Shown in pieces: positions 52,905-64,000 of a stretch of 64,000 nt of DNA. The notes below the pieces were generated by a model that was not told the origin of the DNA, did not search any database, and saw only the letters and a program-made list of their open reading frames with translations. Origin of the DNA: Aspidiotus rigidus (Eukaryota; Arthropoda; Insecta; Hemiptera; Diaspididae). The stretch lies in NCBI GenBank assembly GCA_035079385.1, contig JAVHKY010000062.1, positions 434,001 to 498,000 of the forward strand, read 5' to 3'. How positions within the stretch are numbered: position 1 is the stretch's first letter; the number at the start of each line of letters is the position of its first letter. Made by a program: the position numbers and the translations under genes.

Positions 52905-53903
52905 CGAAAATTTATGTTTCCAAGGGGGAAATTGATGAGCGCGGACACAGTCACGTCATCCCAATGTCAGCGTGCCGCTCACGCTGTAACATCCCTAGAA
53001 CATTTCATCATTGTAGCGCTACTAGCGCAGAACATAGATTTACAGCAATGCAGTGGAAGACTTACCTTGGTACCGCTGTAGAGCGTGATTGTCGCTGTAT
53101 CTAGCTTGAAAGAGAAAGAGAATCCTCCCGTGGCCCCCACAGAAGCAATGAAGATATCAGACAAATCGAATGAATAAACTCTATTTGTAAACAATGAACA
53201 CCCAGCTTATAAAAGAATTTGAAAGTAAAAAATGAAAACACCAATAAGAGAAGAGAGATCAAAAGAGATCGTTTGTTCCAATAACATACAAAACGCGACC
53301 GAACCGCTGAAGTTAATCTGACTTCTTCTTCTTCTTGGAGTCTTTAGCAGGAACACCTAACGGACACAAGAACACATACAAATGTCCGTTAGTCTCAATA
53401 GAGATGTTCCTGTAAAAAAGAGGATTAATACCGCCGTTTAGGAGAAGCTCTGCACCTTCTCCAGAAACCGTTGTATTCGCCGCTCTGTAATTCCTACCTA
53501 TCAAAGTTTCCTATCTAAAAGAATTGCATCCTAACTTTACCTAATCTCCTGAACTACCTGAACTACCAGCTAAGTTTCCGAGAGCTTTCAACACATAGTA
53601 CATAACATGATCGCGATCAAGTATGAATAATAAAGGAAGAGATCACTTACGCTATGGAGGCTGTCTCCGTCTTCTCCAGTCATTTTTGATGAACTCCCAA
53701 TTAAACTAAACTTCTACCGGGATATAATAATCCGCACTGTAAGTCTTCCACTGCATTGCTGTAAATCTACGTTCTGCGCTAGTAGCGCTACGATGATGAA
53801 ATGGTCTAGGGATGTTACAGCGTGAGCGGCACGCTGACATTGTGATGACGTGACTGTGTCCGCGCTCATAAATTTCCCCCTTGGAAATATAAATTTTCGT
53901 CAC
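52905..53903. repeat. Large inverted repeat (about 167-bp arms) around a small ORF region
   Basis: Arms 52905-53071 and 53738-53903 are about 90 percent identical by eye in inverted orientation (GACGAAAATTTAT, AGCGCGGACACAGTCACGTC, CAGCAATGCAGTGGAAGACTTAC blocks). The 665-bp interior has minus-strand coding-like segments. Confidence 0.65.
53313..53690 (-). CDS. Possible small spliced gene inside the inverted repeat
   Basis: On the minus strand an ATG near 53686 begins MTGEDGDSLHS followed by a GTAAGT donor. A segment about 53540-53610 reads LDRDHVMYYVLKALGNLAGSSG and a last open frame (53313-53504) ends with GHLYVFLCPLGVPAKDSKKKKKSD and a stop. The lysine-rich tail and splice-like signals look gene-like. 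Exon joining is uncertain and I do not recognise the protein. It could be a host gene fragment captured between the repeat arms or a host gene beside which the arms inserted. Confidence 0.35.
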
Positions 53904-55244
53904 TTGGTAACAGTTACCCCTTGTTTAATGGGGGTTAGATTTATCGGCGGATTGAAACTGGCTTAGAACATTTTTGGCAGTTAAATTTGCGGCAAAAATC
54001 CTAGCAATTTCCTTTCAGGCCCAATTGCGGTTCTGTATGCACAGCAGAGGTGCTACAGAAGAGGTTACTGGAAATATGTTAGTGATTTAATTTGGCGGAA
54101 CTCTACACACAAAAAATTGCGGAAAAGTGACCTCTTATTTAAGATCCTGGATCTTTAGATTTGACAAATGTTCTAAGCGAGGCTTCTATGCTGTATGAGC
54201 TCACTGCTGAAGCCATTAATAGTTCGCCGTTACTGCTAGTTTCACAAGAGATGACTTAAGTAATTCAGCTAAAGGAAAGAAAAAAGTTGACTAAATTTAG
54301 TAATCACTTCAAGGTGATAAAGATCACTAACTGAACGGTTCAAAGTAGCAGTTCATAAGCGGTAAATGATCTGCACAACAATTGCCCATGCGGGGACAAT
54401 TTGCGGTCTGTTGTTGTTATTACAGAAGATATCATGCGTGATTGGGTGTGGTATTCAGGAACTTGGGTCCTGTTGAGGACTGTTGTTTTGGGTATGGGAC
54501 CTGATGTGGGTCTCTTCTGCAGGACTGTTCCTGGGTATCATACTTGTCACGTGAGGTTACCATTCTAGCGCAGGAGAATGGTAGGGGGAAGGTCAGTACC
54601 TACCCTCAGCTGAGCGCCGGCTACATGGAGCCAAATTGTGGGTGTGAAATCTTGTTCTTGTGATTCTCAGCTGCAATTTGCGAGTCTTTGAAATTAAAAG
54701 AGAGGAATAGTTAATGGCGATCAATTTTTCTTTACTCTCTTTCCTCCGCCATCCGGCTATCACAGCAGAAAACTCCCTACATAGTGCGTCACTCTATGGC
54801 TTTTAGTGAGAAGTTTATGTAGGCCACCCAATACAGCTGTGGCTTTCTTGAAAGTCACGTTTCAGTTAGGGTGAAGTCAGTTCTTGCGGTTGAACTGAAT
54901 GTAGGTCAAGATTTGGAGGACACGCCGCCTGGACGGATCTCCTCCTTGTCTGCGTAGTAGTGGCAACAACAGAAATTAATCTATCATGTCATAGTGATTA
55001 GGGAACTTGGAGTCAGAGCTGATCCAATGGCAGTAGCAGCTCTGAGATCTGCCACAGTTCAGTGATCAGATGCTGACAGCGGATAAGCCAGCATCATTTT
55101 TTAATGAATTAAAGCCTCAATGCGGTTGTGTGTTGTGTGTAGAGTTCTTTTCTATTCCTAAAAGCTGAAATACTATCAAAACTTAATTGTCTAAATTTGT
55201 ACCCCCCCCCCCCTCTTTTTTGTAGGGTTTAGGAGACAACTTAC
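53904..55244. other. Region upstream of the gag-like sequence
   Basis: Non-coding; may contain an LTR and leader of the BEL/Pao-type copy, but no LTR pair is visible. A C9 tract lies near 55203. Confidence 0.35.
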
Positions 55245-56240
55245 AACCTCAGGACTCCAAGTGGCAGTTACAGACGACCCTAGAGGAACTGAAGGAAGAC
55301 GAGGATACCCTTCAGGTCTTCAAATCTAATGGACTATCTACGGACAAGTTGAAGGCCTTTATGACTGCCTTACAAAAGAAGGCTCTTGAAGCGGAGGAAA
55401 CTTTTCTCTTAGAACCAGAGCTTACAGACGAAGAAAGAACTGAGATGAACGCGGTCATCACTTCTGTCAAAAAGAAGGCTGGAAGTTTGCTCCGAGCTTT
55501 TGCACTTCTCCCAGGAAGTGTACCCAGTCTGGGACGGTTCCTGCCCACGCAATGGAGAAGAGATCCTCCAAATATTTAAAGCGATTGGACCTGCCTAAGT
55601 TTTCAGGCGACATTAGAGAGTTCAATCAATGGTGGTGTCGGTACAAAAGAACCGTCCACGTTGATGATCTCATTGACCCATACCTAAAGCTTCAGTACCT
55701 AGAAGACGCTTTAGAGGATGAGCCAAAGGAATTTTTTCAAGGGTTCTCTCAAACAGACAATAATTCGTGATCAGACTATTTCGGGCTCGATATTCCAATG
55801 TTGATTTATTAAGCTAGGCTTATCGTCAGGATTTAGAAGCGATCCCCGAATGTTCTAACTCCTGGAAAGTTCAACGATCTACACTTGATGAAATTACAAA
55901 AATCATCACAAATTTGAACTCTATCGGTATCAGTGTAAATGAAGGGAACGTTTGCTCCCTAGTGATATGCAAATTCCCTGAAGCTACTCTCATGGCGGCA
56001 TATACTGAGAGTATGTTCCTAAAACCCTTAAAACCAGGAGAGATGACGACAGAAGCATCTACCTCTATGGAGAGCTTGAGGATACCTCTAGAAACTCTAC
56101 TTGAAGCAGTACGGAGGGTACTCCTCAAACTCGAGTTCATCGCTCAGGCAAAGGGGGAGGTCAATGCTCTTACTCGGGTGCCTACTACCACAGCGCTTGT
56201 TGGTACCAAAAACAATCGCAGTCAAGGCAATAGGTTTATT
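55245..56240 (+). pseudogene. Decayed BEL/Pao-type gag (DUF1759-like)
   Basis: 55552-55770 reads LDLPKFSGDIREFNQWW, VHVDDLIDPYLKLQYLEDAL and EFFQGFSQTDNN, the DUF1759 gag signature of BEL/Pao LTR retrotransposons. About 55885-56000 continues LDEITKIITNLNSIGISV and VICKFPEATL, as in the same protein family. Upstream frames 55250-55560 are helical gag-like. Stops and frame changes interrupt it at several points, and no protease, RT or integrase follows before 56366. It is a dead fragment. Confidence 0.72.
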
Positions 56241-56365
56241 GATGTAGGTTATAACTCATATAATATTGACAATCAGAGAGAAATGAGAATAGTCTTCCTT
56301 CATTGTTCAAAAGATACAATTTGCATGATCGTCAGTTTCAATTATGTACGTCAAGTCGTCAATAG

Positions 56366-56592
56366 GGCTTTCCCATGTCGGCGCATTGCATACGTATTCT
56401 CCTACGTGTTATCGAAATGGTAGTATTTCTAACATTGCTCTTATGGGTGTTGCCGGATTGCATACTCAAACTACTCCACAATGAAAATGAGTATGCAATC
56501 CAGCATCACCCATAAGAGCAATGTTAGAAATACTACCATTTCGATAACACGTAGGAGAATACGTATGCAATGCGCCGACATGGAAAAGCCCA
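56366..56592. mobile_element. MITE family E, intact copy
   Basis: Starts GGGCTTTCCCATGTCGGCGC and ends GCGCCGACATGGAAAAGCCC; long inverted arms to a loop near 56475. The copy at 38993 is interrupted. Confidence 0.75.
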
Positions 56593-56877
56593 AAGCCTCC
56601 TATAGTTACAAGCCATGAACGTAGAAAGGCAACACCGCATTCGGCCCACGGATTTACATGTAAAACACCTCTCTCATCAAAAAATCGAGTTGACCCTTAT
56701 TTAAAGGAAATTTCACAAGCTACAACTTTTGTTCTCTTCAATTTTTAAAAACTCCATATTTTCTTAAGAAACAGACGCTCAAAGAGTTTTTCCCCATAAG
56801 AGCCTATGTAAAAGTCGGCCCACGGTTGTGCAGTTGCCAATTTTACGTTCACGGCTTGTAACTATAGGAGGCTTTGA
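56593..56877. repeat. Inverted-repeat element
   Basis: AAAGCCTCCTATAGTTACAA at the left and TTGTAACTATAGGAGGCTTT at the right, with GGCCCACGG inner blocks. Confidence 0.7.
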
Positions 56878-58102
56878 AAAGCCCTATTCTACTTCGTACA
56901 GAACAGCGCCGCAGAGCATGAACCTCTTCAAACCTCCTGTGAGGTTGCTTGTTGGTTCCTTGAACGTGACTTGTTATTTAGCGCGAAACAGTTATGATTA
57001 CAAGAAAAAAGCAGCGCGTTCTCCAGCTCGTCACTTTTACCGGTCCAATATTTTATTTATTTTGTTTATATTTTTTAGAGTGCGTAATCGTTCAGCAACA
57101 ATTATGTGATTATTTTACTTGTATTTCAGACATTTTTAGAGAAATCACCTGTACTTCATTAAAACATGCAGACAAAAATATTGTGCTTATGTTACCAGTA
57201 TTTAAGGCATTTTTTAATAGAAAATCACCTGTAATTCATTATCCGAAATAGGTACCTAGTGATAAGTATTTATCACCCATAATTTTATAGATTTCACCCG
57301 ATTTTTTCCTTCTCCAATGGTTCGAAAATGTTTTCAAGCACGTATTATGTACACACCGTTGGTAGAAGTCTACTCATGTTGACGCATACCAAATCTCATT
57401 AAAAGCTCTCCAGAAATGTTAATATTTAGAGCCTTGTAAATCACCAGGTCTCTAACCTAGGTATAACTACCACCTTCTTTTCATCAAGAAACAATATCAC
57501 AACTCACAGAAAATAAGCTTCAAAAAAAAAAAATCCAGACTGGATATTTCTTTAGAAACTGTCGAGACATTATTTTACTTGTATTTCAGGTATTTTCTAG
57601 AGAAAATCACCTGTATGTCATTTTCACCAAGGTAGGTAGGTACTCAATAAAATTGTGGCACATGGAAAAGGAATCTGATAAAAGTGGACAGTATATTCTT
57701 TTCACTAGTTACATTTACTTATTTCTCTTTAATTCCACCTCATCACGAATAGCCTATTCTAAAACGATCTACAATGATTCAAAATTACGACACGTACGAG
57801 AGACGAACGAAAAACATACACTACTACAGTGAGTAGCGTTAGTCACAACAATTGAGTACCTAATAAAATTCATTCGATTACTGTCGTAGCTAATTTTTGG
57901 AATAAGTATAGTAGCGAACTGAGAATCTTGAAAAATTACAACGGATTAGACCAAGTGGACAAGACAAAAGGAAAATTTGTAGTCCTTATGAGATTAATTT
58001 TTCTTTGACTGATGACCTCGACTTTCACGTAATTCCAGTCTTTTGTTGAACAAAAAATTTTTAATAAAGTATGCAACCTCCAACTTTGGTTTGTTTATAT
58101 TT
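56878..58102. other. Intergenic, no gene seen
   Basis: Short direct repeats (AAATCACCTGTA-(C/A/T) at about 57143, 57222, 57603). No supported ORF. Confidence 0.4.
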
Positions 58103-58506
58103 GAGGACCTATCTGTATAAACAGACGCCCTTTTTGCGGAGACCTCGATTTTTGTGCGTTTCAGATCATAAACTATCTTTTATAATTTTTTTTTTTTTTT
58201 TTAACCCACAATTTTTTCCATCTTAGCAAGAAGGGCGTCCGTTGTCATATTTTCAATAATCTCTACTTTGTTTGTTTCTGGATGTATTCAAAATGTGATT
58301 ATCGTTTCTCATAGAAGAAGAGTTGCTCTTTAATTTTCATCCTTACCATTTTACCGACTTTTCTAACTAGAAAAGTGAGGTATTACACCCGTAGCAAGGT
58401 CAACAGGGGGAGTGGGCAATGAACTTTCTCGACGTTTTGGGGGTCCTAGATCACAACTAGCATAAAAAAAAATTTCAGGTTTCCTTATATATATATATAT
58501 AAGATT

Positions 58507-58998
58507 TTTTTGTCCGCGGAACTCCTCCGAAACTACCCGATGGATTTTTTTGTAACTTGGCCATATTGTAGTAGTATATCTGAAGATGTGCACCTGCAAT
58601 TTTTTTGAAAATCGGATGAGTGGTTCTCGAGAAATTTTCAATTTGTTGAGAAATTTTGCAGTATTTCGAGTACCTTTTTGTCCGCGGAACTCCTCCGAAA
58701 CTACCCGATGGATTTTTTTGTAACTCAGCCATATTGTAGTATTATATTTGAAGATGTGCACCTGCAATTTTTTTGAAAATCGGATGAGTGGTTCTCGAGA
58801 AATTTTCAATTTGTTGAGAAATTTTGCAGTATTTCGAGTACCTTTTTGTCCGCGGAACTCCTCCGAAACTACCCGATGGATTTTTTTGTAACTCGGCCAT
58901 ATTGTAGTATTATATTTGAAGATGTGCACCTGCATTTTTTTTGAGGATCGGATGAGTAGTTCTCGAGAAATTTTTACTTTTGTTGAAAAATTTTTCAC
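58507..58998. repeat. 163-bp tandem subrepeat, three units
   Basis: Each unit begins TTGTCCGCGGAACTCCTCCG and ends near GTATTTCGAGTACC. The corresponding stretch in the second duplication unit (61059-61373) has two copies. Reverse-strand frames here are repeat artefacts. Confidence 0.85.
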
Positions 58999-59563
58999 TA
59001 TTACGAGTAGCTTCTTACGAATAGCTGCGAGTAGCTGCTTACGTTAGGAGAAGCGGATTTTCCTATACGTTTACCACTTTCGTTATCAGTACGTGTATTG
59101 TGATGAAGAACCTTTCATCATTCGACAGGTTCATTCTTTGTTTATTTTTTACCAAGGGTTTATTGGATTTTATTTCCGATGAAACCTTTTCGTTCAAATT
59201 TAGTACACTTGTATCTCGCTTCCCACAGCCCCTAGAGCGTTGAATTTTGTTTTGTCAAATTTTATTTGTTTTGTTAAATTTATTTTTGAACGGATAGTGG
59301 CAATGGCGAGTTGTTCATTTTTCTAGCTATTTTTCATTATTATAAGTCATACTCGATAGTTTTTTTTTTTTTTTTTTTTATTATTATTATTTTACGAGCA
59401 TTATAAACTGCACGAGGGTTATTTGCTCGGCGTTACAATCTTATTTTAGAACATTACTTTAATTAGGTTAAATTAGGTACGTATTGGTGGAATTGAGTGG
59501 CGATCGAACGGAATTTGTTGGTGAATTATATGAAGTTGTAGAATTGAGTGGTGCGTAAATAAG

Positions 59564-59790
59564 TTAGGGTTGAGTCGATGGTTTCGGGTTGTTGTTTAGT
59601 GCTGCATTGATATTGGAAGATATATTTAGGGAGGTTCGAGTGGGTTGCAGGACGGGGCATGAGAAAAAATGATCAACTGATAAATTTTCTTGGAGACAGT
59701 GAGGGCATGATGGAGGAGCGAGATTAGTGAGAAGATAAGTATGAGTGAGACGAGTGTGGCCTATTCGCAGCCGAGCTAAAATGACCTCCT
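59564..59790 (-). pseudogene. LINE C-terminal fragment, copy 1
   Basis: On the minus strand: EVILARLRIGHTRLTHTYLL, PPSCPHCLQENLSVDHFF, SCPVLQ. This is the C-terminal Cys2-His-Cys region that follows RNase H in Jockey/I-type non-LTR retrotransposons. Stop at 59564-59566. No RT upstream, so it is a 5-prime-truncated relic. Confidence 0.72.
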
Positions 59791-60998
59791 CTTGCCTTGA
59801 ATTTCGTTGGGATGAGGACCAAAATGTGGGTTCACGTTTTATTTTTCTTAATTTGTTATTCGACTGATTTTAGTGAAAACCTTGATTTTGAATGATTAAG
59901 TACAATTTTTTAATCCTCATCAAGTGTGCTGATGCGAGACTATACCTGGGTGATTTCACTCTTAATTAATAATTGATTTATTTGTCATTTTTTCATGTAT
60001 GGGTACATAATTAATAGTGGTTCATAGTTGATTTGAGGTGTCAAAAGAGATGGAAAGATTATTTTCAATTTGGACTGGCTTTTTTGAGTGAGATTTGAGA
60101 TTAGACTAACGAGTAAACCGGGCTTGGGTGCTATATATTTTTACCGAATTTTCTAGCTAGAAAAGTGAGGTATTTTGTTAATACGTTTGGAATGGTTGAA
60201 GCGTGAGGGAAGGAATGAGGGGTTGACTATTGGGTGATTGGTTGCTTCTTTCGTTTCGACATCGATTTTTTTAGTTTTTCGGGATCTCGTTGTAGCTGGA
60301 TTCCCAGATGAAGAATTTTGGGGTGGAGTGTGCATAGAAAATGGTGATATGATAGCGTGAAGGCAATTTATGAGTGCACGAGAGGAATAGCAGCTCGAGA
60401 TAGCTTTAAGAGATGCCAGAAATCGGAAGTGATAAAGAATTGAACCACTCATCCTAATATACAGTATACTAGACTAATAATATGCTAAGAATAAGGTATG
60501 GGAAAAAATGATTGTAGAGCTCTTTTTTATTAGAAACAACTGTTATAGCCTCGTAGCAGTTTGGACAGGGGGAGGGGGAGTGGTTTTTCTGGAGACGTTT
60601 TGTAGGTTTTAGATGACTTTTAGCCTAAATTATAACAAAATTCAGGTTTCCTTATTGGATTATAGGTATTTTTACTCTGTTATCTGTTGATGTGACATCG
60701 TAGTGATAGAATTTATAAACTGAGTTTTATTGTTTATTCTACAAATGTTTGACATGATTGACAGGTCATTGGTATTTAATTTAAAGAGAGGGAGTGACTC
60801 TCTCAATGTTTTTTGCATTGTGGGAAGAAAAGTCGTGTACTACTCACGCGACTGCGTGAGTGTTTTTTACCGACTTTTCTAACTAGAAAAGTGAGGTATT
60901 ACACCCGTAGCAAGGTCAACGGGGGGAGTGGGTAATGAACTTTCTCGACGTTTTAGGGGTCCTAGATCACAACTAGCATAAAAAAAAATTTCAGGTTT

Positions 60999-61002
<4 letters not shown>

Positions 61003-61051
<49 letters not shown>
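61003..61051. repeat. (TA)n microsatellite
   Basis: About 24 TA units; the first duplication copy has only about 7 (58486-58500). Confidence 0.9.
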
Positions 61052-61053
<2 letters not shown>

Positions 61054-61943
61054 ATTTTTTTGTCCGCGGAACTCCTCTGAAACTACCCGATGGATTTTTT
61101 TGTAACTTGGCCATATTGTAGTAGTATATCTGAAGATGTGCACCTGCAATTTTTTTGAAAATCGGATGAGTAGTTCTCGAGAAATTTTCAATTTGTTGAG
61201 AAATTTTGCAGTATTTCGAGTACCTTTTTGTCCGCGGAACTCCTCCGAAACTACCCGATGGATTTTTTTGTAACTCGGCCATATTGTAGTATTATATTTG
61301 AAGATGTGCACCTGCATTTTTTTTGAGGATCGGATGAGTAGTTCTCGAGAAATTTTTACTTTTGTTGAAAATTTTTCACTATTACGAGTAGCTTCTTACG
61401 AATAGCTGCGAGTAGCTGCTTACGTTAGGAGAAGCGGATTTTCCTATACGTTTACCACTTTCGTTATCAGTACGTGTATTGTGAAGAACCTTTCATCATT
61501 CGACAGGTTCATTCTTCGTTCGTTCTTTACCAAGGGTTCATTGGATTTTATTTCTGATGAAACCTTTTCGTTCAAATTTAGTACACTTGTATCTCGCTTC
61601 CCACAGCCCCTAGAGCGTTGAATTTTGTTTTGTCAAATTTTATTTGTTTTGTTAAATTTATTTTTGAACGGATAGTGGCAATGGCGAGTTGTTCATTTTC
61701 TAGCTATTTTTCATTATTATTAGTCATACTCGATAGTTTTTTTTTTTTTTTTTTTTTATTATTATTATTTTACGAGCATTATAAACTGCACGAGGGTTAT
61801 TTGCTCGGCGTTACAATCTTATTTTAGAACATTACTTGAATTAGGTTAAATTAGGTACGTATTGGTGGAATTGAGTGGCGATCGAACGGAATTTGTTGGT
61901 GAATTATATGAAGTTGTAGAATTGAGTGGTGCGTAAATAAGTT

Positions 61944-62170
61944 AGGGTTGAGTCGATGGTTTCGGAGTTGTTGTTTAGTGCTGCATTGATATTGGAAGAT
62001 ATATTTAGGGAGGTTCGAGTGGGTTGCAGGACGGGGCATGAGAAAATAAAATGATCAACTGATAAATTTTCTTGGAGACAGTGAGGGCATGATGGAGGAG
62101 CGAGATTAGTGAGAAGATAAGTATGAGTGAGACGAGTGTGGCCTATTCGCAGCCGAGCTAAAATGACCTC
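61944..62170 (-). pseudogene. LINE C-terminal fragment, copy 2
   Basis: Second copy of the 59564-59790 sequence from the tandem duplication, with a one-base insertion near 61967 and a few extra bases near 62046 that shift its frame. Confidence 0.68.
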
Positions 62171-63357
62171 CTCTTGCCTTGAATTTCGTTGGGATGAGGA
62201 CCAAAATGTGGGTTCACGTTTTATTTTTCTTAATTTGTTATTCGACTGATTTTAGTGAAAACCTTGATTTTGAATGATTAAGTACAATTTTTTAATCCTC
62301 ATCAAGTGTGCTGATGCGAGACTATACCTGGGTGATTTCACTCTTAATTAATAATTGATTTATTTGTCATTTTTTCATGTATGGGTACATAATTAATAGT
62401 GGTTCATAGTTGATTTGAGGTGTCAAAAGAGATGGAAAGATTATTTTCAATTTGGACTGGCTTTTTTGAGTGAGATTTGAGATTAGACTAACGAGTAAAC
62501 CGGGCTTGGGTGCTATATATTTTTACCGAATTTTCTAGCTAGAAAAGTGAGGTATTTTGTTAATACGTTTGGAATGGTTGAAGCGTGAGGGAAGGAATGA
62601 GGGGTTGACTATTGGGTGATTGGTTGCTTCTTTCGTTTCGACATCGATTTTTTTAGTTTTTCGGGATCTCGTTGTAGCTGGATTCCCAGATGAAGAATTT
62701 TGGGGTGGAGTGTGCATAGAAAATGGTGATATGATAGCGTGAAGGCAATTTATGAGTGCACGAGAGGAATAGCAGCTCGAGATAGCTTTAAGAGATGCCA
62801 GGAATCGGAAGTGATAAAGAATTGAACCACTCATCCTAATATACAGTATACTAGACTAATAATATGCTAAGAATAAGGTATGGGAAAAAATGATTGTAGA
62901 GCTCTTTTTTATTAGAAACAACTGTTATAGCCTCGTAGCAGTTTGGACAGGGGGAGGAGGAGTGGTTTTTCTGGAGACGTTTTGTAGGTTTTAGATGACT
63001 CTTAGCCTAAATTATAACAAAATTCAGGTTTCCTTATTGGATTATAGGTATCTTTACTCTGTTATCTGTTGATGTGACATCGTAGTGATAGAATTTATAA
63101 ACTGAGTTTTATTGTTTATTCTACAAATGTTTGACATGATTGACAGGTCATTGGTATTTAATTTAAAGAGAGGGAGTGACTCTCTCAATGTTTCTTGCAT
63201 TGTGGGAAGAAAAGTCGTGTACTACTCACGCGACTGCGTGAGTGTTTTTTTGATTAAACTCGTTGTTGCGGAGATATTTTGAACTGAAACTTCAAACTGT
63301 TTTTTCTGTAATGAATTTTTCTTCACGGACGCCCTTTTTACAGATAGGTCCTCATTT

Positions 63358-64000
63358 AAGATACGCATACCTACCTGCAGTCCTTGCTACTAGACGTGCA
63401 GTCAAATTGTTCATTCTCTGAAAAAACGCTGATGGAATACCCTTCTAATAGAAAAGCATCATTTTGTATTATACTGAAGGATTTTAGTTGGGTAGCCTAC
63501 CCACTTGAACATGTCGTTGACGAATGGATCGACCCGATCTGAGTGAAATAAAAATACGTTCAAAATAACGGCCGTGTTCTGAAGCTTAACCAAGAACCAT
63601 GAAACATCGAAACTTCGTTAGGTAGGTAGGTAGGTAGGTAGGTAGGTAGGTAGGTAGAGGTAGGTATGCGTTTACATTCCTCCAAAAACACGAATTTCTC
63701 TGACCAAGTAATTTTGGGTTCAACCATTGCAGTGAAGCCGAGCAGTTATAACTTGTTCGTTATTATCCCGGTTTTTTATGTTCGAGTACCAGACGTCTGT
63801 TGATCGGTTCGAGTTTTTTTTTTTCAGTTTAATCTGTTACGGTGTACCCGTGAACTGTATTCCTTGAAAAATTTCAAAATTTTTCATTCAAGCCATCGAC
63901 GAACTATGTCTCTAGAGGAGGTATCGTAGCATTTAAAGATTTTTTCATCAACGAAATTACTTTAATTACTGAAAATGTTATCAGAATTTGAAATAGGTTG
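63358..64000. other. Window end, no gene seen
   Basis: An (AGGT)n microsatellite of about 12 units at 63619-63667; otherwise unremarkable. Confidence 0.5.

Larger units (their letters stand above)
58352..63247. repeat. 2.4-2.5-kb tandem duplication
   Basis: Both units start ACCGACTTTTCTAACTAG and end with GCGACTGCGTGAGTGTTTTTT. Sequence is nearly identical across. They differ by one 163-bp subrepeat, the length of the (TA)n tract and scattered small changes. Confidence 0.9.
58103..63357. mobile_element. Composite repeat bounded by inverted GAGGACCTATCTGTA
   Basis: GAGGACCTATCTGTA at about 58103 and TACAGATAGGTCCTC at about 63340 are inverted, both next to CGCCCTTTTT. Between them lies a direct tandem duplication with units 58352-60867 and 60868-63247. 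Confidence 0.55.

Noticed and set aside
58363..58998. 211-codon reverse-strand ORF with internally repeated protein
   Set aside because: The protein repeat is only the translation of the 163-bp tandem DNA subrepeat. Unit number varies between duplicates and no family resembles it.
60153..60452. 99-codon reverse ORF, conserved at 62535-62834
   Set aside because: Identity comes from the recent tandem duplication, not from selection; no domain or start context supports it.

Overview
The window is eukaryotic nuclear DNA, most likely from an insect. It is AT-rich, has compact spliced genes with GT-AG introns, and is dense in small inverted-repeat transposons. The host genes read as animal orthologues (Nup155, TRAPPC2L, Par-6, UBE2C, KXD1). 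The (AGGT)n microsatellite and repeat style would suit a hemipteran, but that is a weak guess.

Layout. 1-6757 (-): 3-truncated Nup155-type nucleoporin, 18 exons visible, with a Penelope-like element remnant in an intron. 6.8-12.1 kb: nested foldback elements and MITEs. 12255-13205 (+): TRAPPC2L. 13.64-15.94 kb: a 2.3-kb element with tandem-repeat terminal inverted repeats (TIRs) and three ORFs, two of them related to proteins of the large element. 16-24 kb: MITEs, a tRNA-like sequence and an interleaved foldback. About 24164-38419: a 14.3-kb virus-like DNA element. 38.4-42.1 kb: more nested MITEs. 42766-44878 (+): par-6. 47-48.8 kb: three MITEs. 49322-50689 (+): UBE2C. 51123-51951 (-): KXD1. 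52.3-53.9 kb: inverted repeats around a small ORF. 55.2-56.2 kb: decayed BEL/Pao-type gag. 58.1-63.4 kb: a composite repeat with a 2.4-2.5-kb tandem duplication carrying LINE 3-prime ends.

The centrepiece is the 14.3-kb element. All its genes lie on the minus strand: PolB, A32/FtsK-like packaging ATPase, candidate major capsid protein, a 39-aa ORF, a cysteine-rich protein, a TATA-binding protein (TBP), a DxQGF protein, a secreted glycoprotein-like protein, a penton-like protein, two unrecognised or DUF-type proteins, a basic membrane-type protein, a PLA2-domain minor capsid protein and a terminal 173-aa protein. This is the gene set of a Polinton/adintovirus-like midsize DNA virus. I see neither an rve integrase nor a capsid protease.

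Three things stand out. (1) It encodes a complete core-only TBP with all four DNA-intercalating phenylalanines, and TATAAATA-type boxes sit about 30-45 nt upstream of many of its genes. (2) Its PolB carries an embedded J-domain (HPDKGG) between a zinc-ribbon region and the exonuclease. (3) Its termini (CTTAGACC..., 8-bp target duplication) match those of two small non-autonomous elements in the same window, so it may move with a cut-and-paste transposase acting in trans. Three of its genes are broken by frameshifts or a stop, so this copy is probably a recent fossil.
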